Part shown: positions 11,170 to 20,198 of the stretch, one piece after another
How the letters are laid out: the number at the start of each line of letters is the position of its first letter
Position numbering within the stretch: position 1 is the stretch's first letter
DNA from: Stenocarpella maydis
Taxonomy: Eukaryota; Ascomycota; Sordariomycetes; Diaporthales; Diaporthaceae
Reading direction: 5' to 3'
DNA: 64,000 bases
Assembly (NCBI GenBank): GCA_002270565.1
Contig: NQMI01000033.1
Span: 248,001 to 312,000 of the forward strand
Translations under genes and position numbers: made by a program
The notes under the pieces: generated by a model
Databases searched by the model: none
What the model saw: the letters and a program-made list of their open reading frames with translations, nothing else
Told to the model about the DNA's origin: nothing

Positions 11170-11215
11170 GTGTGGTCCGAAGGTGGGGGTGACCGAAGGT
11201 GTATGGGGTACGGTA
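11170..11215 (-). repeat. right terminal inverted repeat of the pogo element
   Basis: Reverse complement of 8975-9020 with one mismatch. It ends GGGGTACGG-TA at the insertion boundary, after which unique sequence starts (CAGCCAGAGTGC). Confidence 0.92.
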
Positions 11216-12318
11216 CAGCCAGAGTGCACCACCTACAGCCATTTTATATACCTAGGTAGGTAATGATGGGTGAGTCAAATTTAGAGGCCCTGGAATCCAG
11301 TCAGTAAAGTCTGATGAGTGCGTTGCATGGTTCACCATATTGCGAAGCCTGGCAACGCGCCAGACGTCTCAGCAGAGAGCTGAGGCCCAGGTGAGTTCCA
11401 AAGGTCGAGCTTTCCGTTTGCGCCTTTCACTGCTCAATACACTTACATTTCCGCCGCCATATGAGCCGTGGCGCTGGCGCTCATCCGGGGGCTCCTTGCT
11501 TTTTTTTTTCCTTCTTCTTTTGTTTTGATTATGTGACGGATCTGTAGTTGGCCGTGTATGTTGGTGCATCGAAGGAAACGTGGACGCAAGTCTGCGTTGC
11601 TGGAGGTTCTGTGGCGCTTGGTCCTCCGTTTAGATTACTGGAGGTAGACTGAAGAGCACTGATTGGCTATCAAGTTATCGCCTGTGTATAGCAGTCAGAC
11701 TTTCGACGGTGCCTTTCTCTTTGCCGTTTTGACAAGATCGGCGATGATGCTTTTGATCGTAAACTGTGTAGATAGGTGTGTCCAAGCGTGGTTGCCAGAT
11801 CTGTTCATCATTTATCAGCCTTGGACATGAAAAGATTCCGAGAAATGCTTCTGAACCACGAAGGATCTCATGGGTCAGACGCAGGCAGATGGTGCTCATC
11901 TGACAACACACTGTGGAGGTAGTCCCGAGGAGAGGTCTTGAGAACCCTCCTAAAATCAACCCAGGTTCCTGATCCATGTTCTGCTTCACCCACAGATAGA
12001 AACGATGACTGGTAGCGCAAGCATTGCAAGTGGCACCAACACATCTTGGGGATTCCAATATGTGGCCACAAACTCTCGGTTCGACAATATGAGATTGTTT
12101 GTATATAAAGTGAGCTCTTGGATAGAAACTGAGTGCAGGAGGGAGCTCGAACGGCACCTTTTTTTTTCCTCCCGACGTGCCCCCCCCCCCAAACTCACTG
12201 TGCTCGTTGACTGCATCCTTCAGTGACTGCCACTGCATTCCCATCGCTGCCAAAAGTGGCAAGGAGTTTTCCGGTCCCCTACTTCACCAATACCTCCTTT
12301 CCTCGAGCGGATTCATCC
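11216..12318. other. boundary region with no recognised gene
   Basis: The first bases may continue the copia 5' LTR: on the minus strand a TATATAAAA box lies about 30 bp from the pogo insertion site. Normal GC content returns by about 11.3 kb. A minus-strand frame (11675-12262, 195 codons) is open but unrecognised. Poly-T (12161-12168) and poly-C (12180-12190) tracts are present. Confidence 0.4.
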
Positions 12319-13056
12319 TCAGAGATTTCTCATGCTGCGGCCTGCTCGCCACAAGTCCTCGTCCTCCAAGCGCCTGAGAAACTGCCCCTCGGCTCCAACA
12401 ATGTCGCCAAAGCCGTATCCCCAATGTCCCAGCATCATCGCGAGCACGGCCTCCTTGAATATAGGAGGAAGGAGCTGGCTCGGCCTTGAATCCATCACAC
12501 CGCACATGGTAGATCCTATGGCGCCCATCATCGCATAGCTTGGGGCATCCAGATCGGGCCCCAAGCGTAATGAGCACACCAGAGATCGGACGACAAGCTT
12601 GTGCAGGTGGGATGGGGTTGGTAAGTTCACAACAATTTCGAACGAATAGACAGATGTCAAGGAGCGCTGAACTCACCTACTGAAGGGCATCTGGATTCCA
12701 TCCCGCGTCTCTTCTCGGAAGTATGCTGGTGAGGTCTACCCGGGACCGAAGTAACCGTGACTGCTTCGCGGTCAGTCATGCTTCATCAAGAGTGTACACG
12801 GCCGACCGATGAGCGGAGCAGCGGCGAGTGGTATGCCAGGGTGACCTGCATGGGTTCAGTATGTAGGACAGCAGGGGCCAACTTACTCCCTCTCGGTATT
12901 GATCACCTCGTACAGGGTCATGCTAACCCAGGCCGCGGCCATGGGGTTCTAGATAGGCATGGAGCGGTCAGTCTCAGAACGGTGGCTGGGAGTACCGGCA
13001 ACAGAGTCCGTAGCAGCCTTCCAGGCTTGAACTTCAGTATCGTAAACGACAGTCAT
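12319..13056 (-). pseudogene. unrecognised, probably decayed gene
   Basis: From ATG 13056 the minus strand reads MTVVYDTEVQAWKAATDSVA and continues past an in-frame TAG (a CAG-to-TAG change would explain it) into NPMAAAWVSMTLYEVINTER. A GTAAGT donor follows, with an acceptor about 40 nt on. A later block reads YFGPG-stop-TSPAYFREETRDGIQMPFS up to a clean GTGAGT donor at about 12676. The last block (about 12600-12319) encodes LGHWGYGFGDIVGAEG and RRLEDEDLWRAG. Two TAG codons inside otherwise protein-like sequence suggest a gene hit by C-to-T mutation, though exon boundaries are uncertain. I do not recognise the family. Confidence 0.35.
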
Positions 13057-13347
13057 GTTGCCGTGATATTGATGTGTGTGTATCTTTCAGGTTTGAAAAC
13101 CGTTGTTTCGAGTCTTCTGGGAAGCGTTTTGAGAAAAAGCAGTGTGAAAGGGAACTTCGTTGCTGCAAGGAGCGGGTGGACCTGGCTCCTGAAGGCGTAG
13201 TGAGCGTTAAATGAGACTGAGTGGGCAGGAAAACGCAATTTATTTGCAAAACTAAACCTGATTTGCAGCTGAAACAAAACAATCACCCGGATGAGTACCA
13301 AACGACACAATTTCTGGGGCTGATATGGACAAGATACCTTTCCAAGT

Positions 13348-13689
13348 TCAACAACTCACATCATTTCCCTCATCCCTGAAGGACACTCCACACGCCTTAG
13401 CTGCCTTGTCCTCCTCATAGCCTGCCTCCTTGCATGTGCTTTTTGTGCGGATAGGACCATGGATGCTGGAACCCAGGGAAACGTATGAGGTCCATACTTG
13501 ACTACCATACTTCGAGGTGTTGGCACATCCAATTCCCTCCGTTGTGCGATACTGGACCATCTGCGAGAGAATCATGAGATCTCGGGAATGATTTTCCCGG
13601 TAATATTGAGTCACAGGCAGCTGTGTCGTACGGGAAAGAATGCAGGTGTCGAACAGTGTAGGGAATATAGATCCATAATACTCGGAACT
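13348..13689 (-). CDS. unrecognised exon-like frame (hypothetical)
   Basis: An open minus-strand frame of about 113 codons begins after a TAA at 13690-13692. It contains YYGSIFPTLFDTCILSRT, IGCANTSKYGSQVWTSYVS and STCKEAGYEEDKAAKACG, with four Cys. It ends at a consensus GTGAGT donor near 13360. The composition is protein-like, but no start codon, partner exon or family could be assigned. It may be part of the same decayed locus as 12319-13056 or a broken small secreted protein. Treat it as a hint only. Confidence 0.25.
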   Translation of the reverse strand, partial: SSEYYGSIFPTLFDTCILSRTTQLPVTQYYRENHSRDLMILSQMVQYRTTEGIGCANTSKYGSQVWTSYVSLGSSIHGPIRTKSTCKEAGYEEDKAAKACGVSFRDEGNDVSC

Positions 13690-13986
13690 TTATTCAAGTC
13701 ATGCCTGTGCAAAACCCAGCTTTCATGCTCGCGGCAACACGTCGCCACCCAATATCCCCTGCATCTGCCAGGTACTAACTCGACGACTGAACCTTGAGCC
13801 ATGCCCACCTGTTCACGGCTTCCCAGAAAATGAGTGAAATACAAGACAACTCCAAAAAGAACGATTGGTCTTTACCCTCCCTTCTACCTCATGGTACATG
13901 TGTGCAACGTTTGTGAATACACACGTCCGCCTCGAGTCCCCTATGCCCTCCTTGGCCGTTCTCACCAACAGCTTCAGGTTTAATGA

Positions 13987-14788
13987 TTATTCCGAATCTT
14001 CCAAAACAAAGCCCGGTACTCCGAAATTCTCATCAGCGCCCTTCCAGGTCGGGCATACACCTGCAGGTAGCTCGAGGAGTTTTGTGAAGGCGAGCCGCAG
14101 TAGCTCATCCGGAATGTTGGCCATCTGGAATACTTCGGCGTCTGTCGAAGTACTAAACGCGCTTGCCAGCAGGTAATTGACCAGAAACTGACGCATCTGC
14201 GTGTCTCCCGGCACCGTCTCCATGAATTGAGCAAGCAGCTTCTTCTTCTGAGAGAACGTGCACTCCCACCAGCGGTTTTGGCCACAGACGTTAAACATCG
14301 CCTGCAGGATCTCGCGTTCCAGCAGTCCCACCCTGTACTGACATGCAAGAATATAAAGCTCGAGGAGTTTATCGGACTTTATACCCCAGCTCGTCAGAGG
14401 GTTCCCCTTGAGCGCCGGATAGATGCTCCTATCCAGTTGAAAAGAAGCCCAGTTGATGAAGAGTTGGAAGTTTTTGGCATTCTCTTCTTGAAGTCTTAGG
14501 TACAGGGCCTCGTGGCTCCCAAACTTTTGGTAAATACCATGATTTGGGAGATCGCCGGTGAACTCGAGTAGTTCTCCGGAAAATACGATTCTGCTGACGA
14601 ACGGGTCCACTCTAAGGTCCACTGTGACATTCGAGCATTCTCTTGGGGAAGTTAGTCCCACTTCTTGCTTCTATCAGCAGGGTAACTCACTCAGAGTTCT
14701 CATGCGTGCGAATGACATCTGAGAGCGACATTTCGTTGGTGGTGGCAGCCTTGTTATGGTTGTCAGGTTCCCCCTGATGAGGAGCCAT
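13987..14788 (-). CDS. BTB/POZ-like domain protein
   Basis: Two exons: 14788-14691 and 14641-13987. The 49-nt intron has a GTGAGT donor and the phase is consistent. Product 250 residues. The N-terminal 33 residues are polar. Residues about 36-150 look like a fungal BTB fold: VTVDLRVDPFVSRIVFSGEL, then FQLFINWASFQ, a variable loop, and LLELYILACQYRVGLLEREI, the helical hairpin that closes many fungal BTB domains. The C-terminal part is helical with no second known domain. BTB proteins dimerise and often act as Cul3 adaptors, but this is family knowledge, not shown here. A second gene of the same kind lies 1.4 kb away in the same orientation. Confidence 0.6.
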
Positions 14789-16172
14789 ATTCGTCGCGGA
14801 TTTCAAGAGTGTCTCTGTGTGCTTGCGGTTGCCCTTGTAGCACTCCTGTTTTAAAGTATTGATCCGGCCGTTTTATTCCTGAGGGCGGTGAGTCCGAGTG
14901 ACCTGGATTGACACTGGGTGCGTGCAGGTCTCCTGATGAGGAGGCTCGGCTGAGTTGACCGCTGACTAATACTCATGTATAGGATATTGCCGTATGGGAT
15001 GGTGATCTGTAAATAATAGCCTGTAGGACGGCCTCCTGTGGCCCCGGTGGCGTCCCGTGTGCTTTGGTGGAATGGTAAAGTGGAACAAAAACAGTCGTTA
15101 TTCTCACGTCGCATATGATGATACCGAGGCAAAACGTGTTTGAACCGCAGTGATAAATTGCTGGTCGCTAGTGCAATATCGGCTGAGTTGGGAGGTGCAA
15201 TGCGAGAGACGCACAGGTTGGGATTGGTGGCTGTAGCATCTCTGCTCATCGTGGCTTCCATAACAACTTGAACAGACTAATACGCGTGGTAACATGGAAA
15301 CAATCCCACTGAACCACAGCAAGAGTGACTGGCTCATCACCGCCAAAGGATCAGTTTGACGACATGGCATTAGGGTGGCCTCTCCTTAGATCTGTCCCTG
15401 CTCCAACGGAACCTTTGAGTGTCCCCAATGCAGAGAGACACTGACTTGTGGGATGGATCACGCACATATTACAAAAGTCCGGGGCGAAGGCCAAACACCG
15501 CAGATGCTTGTCTGGTGTTGCGAGCCAGCCGATGGGGGTGTACGTCGAGCTTGACGTCCGGTTTCTGCCAGTATTGTGAAATAGCTCTATTGGAAGCAGA
15601 TGCCCAACACCCAGAAGCGGAGAGTTCAGCTTGAATACAGAGGGAAAATGGATACACCCACAACCCCCCTGTGTGGAATCATGCTTATCTAGCCAGAATA
15701 CAACTGCACACTGGTAAGTCTCAAGCAGAACCCAAGCACAAACCCAAAGTAGGCTTTCGGACCTCAAATACCCGTGGCTAATTTACAGACTTTGGGTTTG
15801 GTGGTTTTCTTGAGATGTTTATCACAATTTGCCATGCAGCGGAGGTCGCTCTGGGCAGCTCTGGATCCCTCAAGTAGTTAGTATCTGTTCCACCCAGGAA
15901 TGGTATTGACAATAATAGTATCTGGATGCAAGTCTATCAAACTCAATCTAGGATGCTAGCAGGGCGAATGCACGCAGGTGAGGCAGGCTGGGGTCAGCCC
16001 GGTAGTGATGCCCTGGTATGGACGAGCCACCCCAGAGTAAGCACAAATAGAAACACAAGGGAACTCGAAACGCCCAACACCGTCCAGCCCCAGTTCTGAA
16101 CCCGCAAGATGCTCCTGATTTGCCACCAAGGAGGGGCATGTGTCCCAAGGAGACGAGGACTTGGGAGGCTTG
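14789..16172. other. spacer between two BTB genes
   Basis: No gene is recognised. A 136-codon minus-strand frame (14851-15261, starting MEATMSRDATATNPNLCVSR) and a 138-codon one (15351-15767) are open but have no domain signal. The segment should hold the promoter of the 13987-14788 gene and the 3' end of the 16173-17405 gene. Confidence 0.4.
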
Positions 16173-17405
16173 TTAGGGTGACAGCCTCGGACACTGGTTG
16201 CTCCTATCGTGGCGGTGGAAAGTACATTCGTGCGCTGGTGTCTTGGGGGCCGCGGCACCGCCCGCTATCCAGTTGTAGGAGGAGATCTCGCTCACAATGT
16301 CGTAGCCGAGGTCTGGCGTCTGGTTCATGATTTCCCTCCACTCGGGCGTCACGGGGTTGTGCTGTTTTCCCTTAAATAGGCTCATCGCGAGCCGCTCTTT
16401 GAGCAACCTCCTCATGCCGCAGCCCGGCATGGTGTTCTCAAAGATATATTGAACTAAGATATGTGAATATGTCAGCTGGCCCACTCAGATAATAGCAGAG
16501 TCACCGCAATGGGAAGCGAGATAGCCGTCGGGCCATGGTCATCCGTACCGTCGTTGATATCAGGTCTTCGCATGCCAACACTATAGAAGGCGTGGGCCAT
16601 ATCCACGCAAGCGTTCTCCAACTCCTCCACCAAGATCTTGGAGGCGAGGACGTAGAGCCGGAGATAGTCCTGGATACACGCTGTCGAGGACCCCGCCGTG
16701 AAGTCCTTGCCTAGCAGGACGTTGGCTGCGAGCGTCGAGTTGGAGACGGCAGTGGGCGTGAGGGTGCGGATGTACAGCCACCGGACGAAGAGCTCGAACG
16801 AGTAGGGGTCGTCCTCGGGCATGGTGAGCCTGTCCTCGAGGGACTCCTTGAATCCCGAGTTGAATGCCGATCTGAAAAATTCCGAGATACCGGAGAGGAG
16901 GTTTTCATGCAAGCGCCAGGGGACTTCTGTCGGGCCAACGAGCACGGTGACTACACGGTCTGAGAATAATCTATTGGTGATGGCGGGTCAGTATCAAGAT
17001 TGCTAGACAGCATGTGCTCCCCAGAAGAGACGGGGCAATTTGCGTTGGCCGTTGCTGACCAGTCGGGCACAGGGTGTGAGTGGCTCCAACAAGCCAGACC
17101 TCGCCTGCGGCCAAGGTCTACGGTCCAAGGTTCGCCGCCTACCTGTCGACCGGAGGCTCTGACGGTTCCACCGACTTGGACCTGTCTCTGCGCTTTCCTG
17201 GATTCCTAGGTGTCTCTGCGCCGTCCTCGACGCTCTTCTGGCCGGCAGGGTCCGGCGACGAAGCAACACCACCCATGGCGTCTGCCGGTGATGGTCGTGT
17301 CAGTGCGGCTGGGTCGGTAGACGATGATGGTTCTGGTTCCGTGGGACCGTGGCCGGCGCTGCTGGGGCCGGCAGCGTCGTCCGGATCTTGAGGCTTTCTG
17401 GTCAT
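16173..17405 (-). CDS. BTB/POZ domain protein
   Basis: Three exons: 17405-17143, 16970-16549 and 16453-16173, giving 321 residues. Intron 1 is 172 nt (GTAGGC donor, TACTGAC branch site, AATAG acceptor). Intron 2 is 95 nt (GTACGG donor, CTTAG acceptor). All phases agree. Residues 1-87 are disordered, Pro/Ser/Asp-rich. The BTB domain follows: VVTVLVGPTEVPWRLHENLL, SEFFRSAFNSGFKES, FELFVRWLYIRTL and LRLYVLASKILVEELEN. The tail is about 95 residues without a known domain. Its BTB core resembles the 13987-14788 gene in layout (core followed by an LxLYxLA helix), so the two may be old paralogues. BTB proteins commonly bridge substrates to Cul3 ligases; the role here is inferred only. Confidence 0.75.
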
Positions 17406-19144
17406 CCCTATGTATTGCGACGTGGCCGCGGGTCAGCCATAGCCCGGGCTTCGAGAACAGGCACGGCGGTGATGAGTGAGATGGACCCCGGAAGTGCGGT
17501 GTGGGGGGAAGGGGCAAAGCAGAACAGCAATGACGGGGAGATCATGGCGAGGAAAGAGCTTTGTTACTTCGCTTTTGTGGTGGCCCTGGTTGGATATCAA
17601 GGCCGCCTGCGTCGTCAACGTGCTTCAGGCTGTCACGGCGTGAACACATGCTTGGTGAACCGTTGTCTGCCCTCTCGATACATGCATGCGTGCACGGGTG
17701 TATGTGTGGGAGGTCGAGAGGAACAAGCGCGGTGTGCTTGGGCAGGAGACGGCCCAATCGTTTGCAGATCCGACTGCCTGGCGCAGAGCTTCTTCCCTCG
17801 ACAGTTGCTCTCGCATGGAATGAGAGTGAGTTGCCCGGGATCAAAGTACATACGTACATACTGTTATCTCGGCCACAGGCTGGAGGACGTCCCCAATCCA
17901 TTGTAGATGTGGGTCCACACTGACACAGAGCACGCGGATCGGGACGACGACTTCTTGTACGGAAGGCTTTGGTATTGCCCATTCTCATGTTGCTGCTGAA
18001 GACAGATATCTTTTGAGCACACGTGCTGCGCTCTCATCCGGGTATAGGACCCCTTTGAACACCCTCCAAACGCTCCAGCCAAACCAGATGCATCAATCAG
18101 TATCGCCCCCCCAAAGACGTTAAAGCCAGGATTTCCATAGCACACGCATACACCGCGCGCATGCAACCACCCATTCAGAAACCCCGAAAATAGCGACCGA
18201 GGAGAAAACTCGACAGAAATAAGCCGGCAGATTATGGGGTAAAAGCACTGCCCGAGGTACACGAAGTTAAAAAGAGATATACGACCCAAAATAATGTTGT
18301 CAGACCAACTCCGCCCGTTACCGTCCCCTTGCCCAGTAGCCCAGCGTTGCATAGAAGACTCGCATCGCAATAACACGTAAATCCGCATAGTGTCTTTGCT
18401 AGCCGCCTGATCCCCTCCAGGTCTTTGTTTCCGTTAGCCCAAAAAGCATCAAAAACTCCGACTGTGCAAAGAACTCCCCGCTGCTTGAGATTTGCCGCAA
18501 CCCCGCTCAATGATTTCGTTCTATGTGTCGAAAAGATCTTTTCGTCTTTGCACAGCTCCAAGGGACCCCAAGATGAACCCTTTTTTATCATGCGAAGTCG
18601 CCGCTTCTCGTGTAAAGTGGAGAGAAAACCCCGTCAAAACTCCGTCGTTAAACACCGATGCAGATGATTATGTCGTCGAGAATGCAGGTCCGGAACAAAA
18701 AACTGAACGCCCATTCGAAAATCAAGACAGCCCTCATCTCCGGAGACGAAGCACCGCACCGCTCAAGTTGTAGTACAAGCAGCAAAAGAACCGACAAGTT
18801 GGTATCGAGAAGTTTTCGTGCGGCGCCGTGAAGAGAGTCAACTCGTTCCTCAGGTGAGAAGGTGCATATGTCGAAAAGGTGTCTTTATACAATGTGATGC
18901 GGGCCGTGGAGCCCAGAAGTCGGTTTGTCGAAAGGCCAGTCGACCAGAATGCGCGCCTAGCCTCCCCCATGCGAGTAAATCCAAGATCAATTGCCTGCTT
19001 GTTGTAGAAGTCGGTGCCCGCCAGGATGAAACAGCTGTCTGGAAAGAGGAATGTGCGGCGAACCAACATCCTTGAACACATCAATGACGACGGCCGGAAA
19101 CGACGTCGCCCCCCTTCTCGCAACGAGAAACGAGGCGGCGCCAT
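17406..19144. other. intergenic region, no recognised gene
   Basis: Several open frames overlap on both strands (for example plus 17349-17906 and minus 17864-18388) but contradict one another and show no family features. The region presumably holds the promoter of the BTB gene (before 17405) and the 3' UTR of the 19145-19818 gene. Confidence 0.4.
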
Positions 19145-19818
19145 TTACCAGCGGGAGCGAAGGCTCTGCTGCATCCGGACCGAGGGCGAGACCGACGATG
19201 GCGGCGAAGGCATTGTCAGACCTTGGCCGTTGGCAGGGTTGATGATGGGGATGGGATTACGGGGCCTGGTGGCGGCTGGCTGGTGAAGTTTCGGGTGAGA
19301 GTGGTGAGGCTGGAAAGAGGGAGGCAGGAATGCAGGAGAGGATGAGTTCAGGGTATAGGACGAGGCAACCTGTTGGGGCTGCTGCGTTGGCGATCCTGTT
19401 GGGGAGTTGCTGGCGAGGGACGATCGTTCAGAACCGCTGTAGGCCAACTACGAGTCCGGTTGTCAGTGTACCAGTTCGGTATGGTGTGTACTACCCGTCA
19501 ACAGAAGGGCGAGCCCTGGGCCAGATCGAGGATACTCACATCACTCTCGGTGACGAGGCCGGGGCAGAACTCCAGATCGTCCTCGAGGTCAAAGGAGCGG
19601 CCGAGCTCGTACTTGGAGCGGAAGCTCGACATGGACAGCGACTCGGACAGCTCCTTCATACTCCGGACACCCCTGAACTGCTTGTGCTGCGAGTTCTGGG
19701 AGACTGAGAGCCTCGGGCCCCGGCGATTCCGGCCACCATGGTGGTTGTGGGAGACAGCCGAGGCTGTGGACGGTGTAGGGTGTTGTTGGTGGGTGTTGAA
19801 GCTGTAGTACGAAGCCAT
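19145..19818 (-). CDS. Ser/Pro/His-rich conserved-type fungal protein
   Basis: Two exons: 19818-19540 and 19447-19145. The intron is 92 nt (GTGAGT donor, CGTAG acceptor, phase 0). Product 193 residues, low complexity and probably disordered. Notable segments are MASYYSFNTHQQHPTPSTAS, ELGRSFDLEDDLEFCPGLV, AYSGSERSSLASNSPTGSP and RPRNPIPIINPANG. There is no signal peptide, membrane segment or catalytic motif. The acidic DDLEFCPGL patch between Ser-rich arms and the NPIPIINP segment look like conserved short motifs of a filamentous-fungus-specific protein. I cannot name a function. A GGTAAAT donor-like sequence at the stop codon leaves open a longer 3' end. Confidence 0.6.
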
Positions 19819-20147
19819 GGTTGCTGGATTTTCGAGATGCTTGTCGATGTGATCGCTAGGTGATGGTTGGGGGCTTGTGGCTCAGATATGTCTGCGGAGG
19901 GTTGGGAGCTGCAGGCCGGTGATTTGCGGGATTAGGGTCAGGTTCCAGCGACAAAATGTAAAAATCAGCCGATGGGTTCTTTTGTGAGGATACAGTCAGA
20001 TCAGGATGCGTATGATGCTGTATTGTGTGGTGACTCTTGGGTCTTTTTTTAATTATCGAGTATTGTGCTGTCAGGTTGGGCGGCCCTTTTTTTTAAGATC
20101 GGAGGTCGGAGATGGTTCAAGATAACGGGTTTGTTGTGGTTATTGGG

Positions 20148-20150
<3 letters not shown>

Positions 20151-20195
<45 letters not shown>
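20151..20195. repeat. (TG)n microsatellite
   Basis: About 22 uninterrupted TG units roughly 330 bp upstream of the ATG at 19818. Seen on the minus strand it is (CA)n and could form Z-DNA or affect the promoter. Confidence 0.97.

Positions 20196-20198
<3 letters not shown>

Larger units (their letters stand above)
8975..11215 (+). mobile_element. pogo/Fot1-type Tc1-mariner DNA transposon, inactive
   Basis: Flanked by TA on both sides (8975-8976 and 11214-11215), the expected target duplication of Tc1/mariner elements. Terminal inverted repeats (8975-9020 and 11170-11215 including the TA) differ at one position. Further in, looser inverted similarity (CCACACAAA.TGAGGGTATTT) extends to roughly 100 bp per side. 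The single long pseudo-reading frame between the ends encodes a pogo-like transposase. It abuts the 5' side of the copia remnant. The TIRs are nearly intact while the coding part is full of transitions. Confidence 0.9.

Noticed and set aside
17349..17906. 185-codon plus frame with several Cys
   Set aside because: Starts at a non-ATG codon, overlaps the first exon of the BTB gene on the other strand, and has no signal peptide or domain.
18734..19144. 136-codon minus frame downstream of the Ser/Pro-rich gene
   Set aside because: Could be read as a 3' extension through a GGTAAAT donor, but no acceptor restores a convincing frame; more likely 3' UTR.
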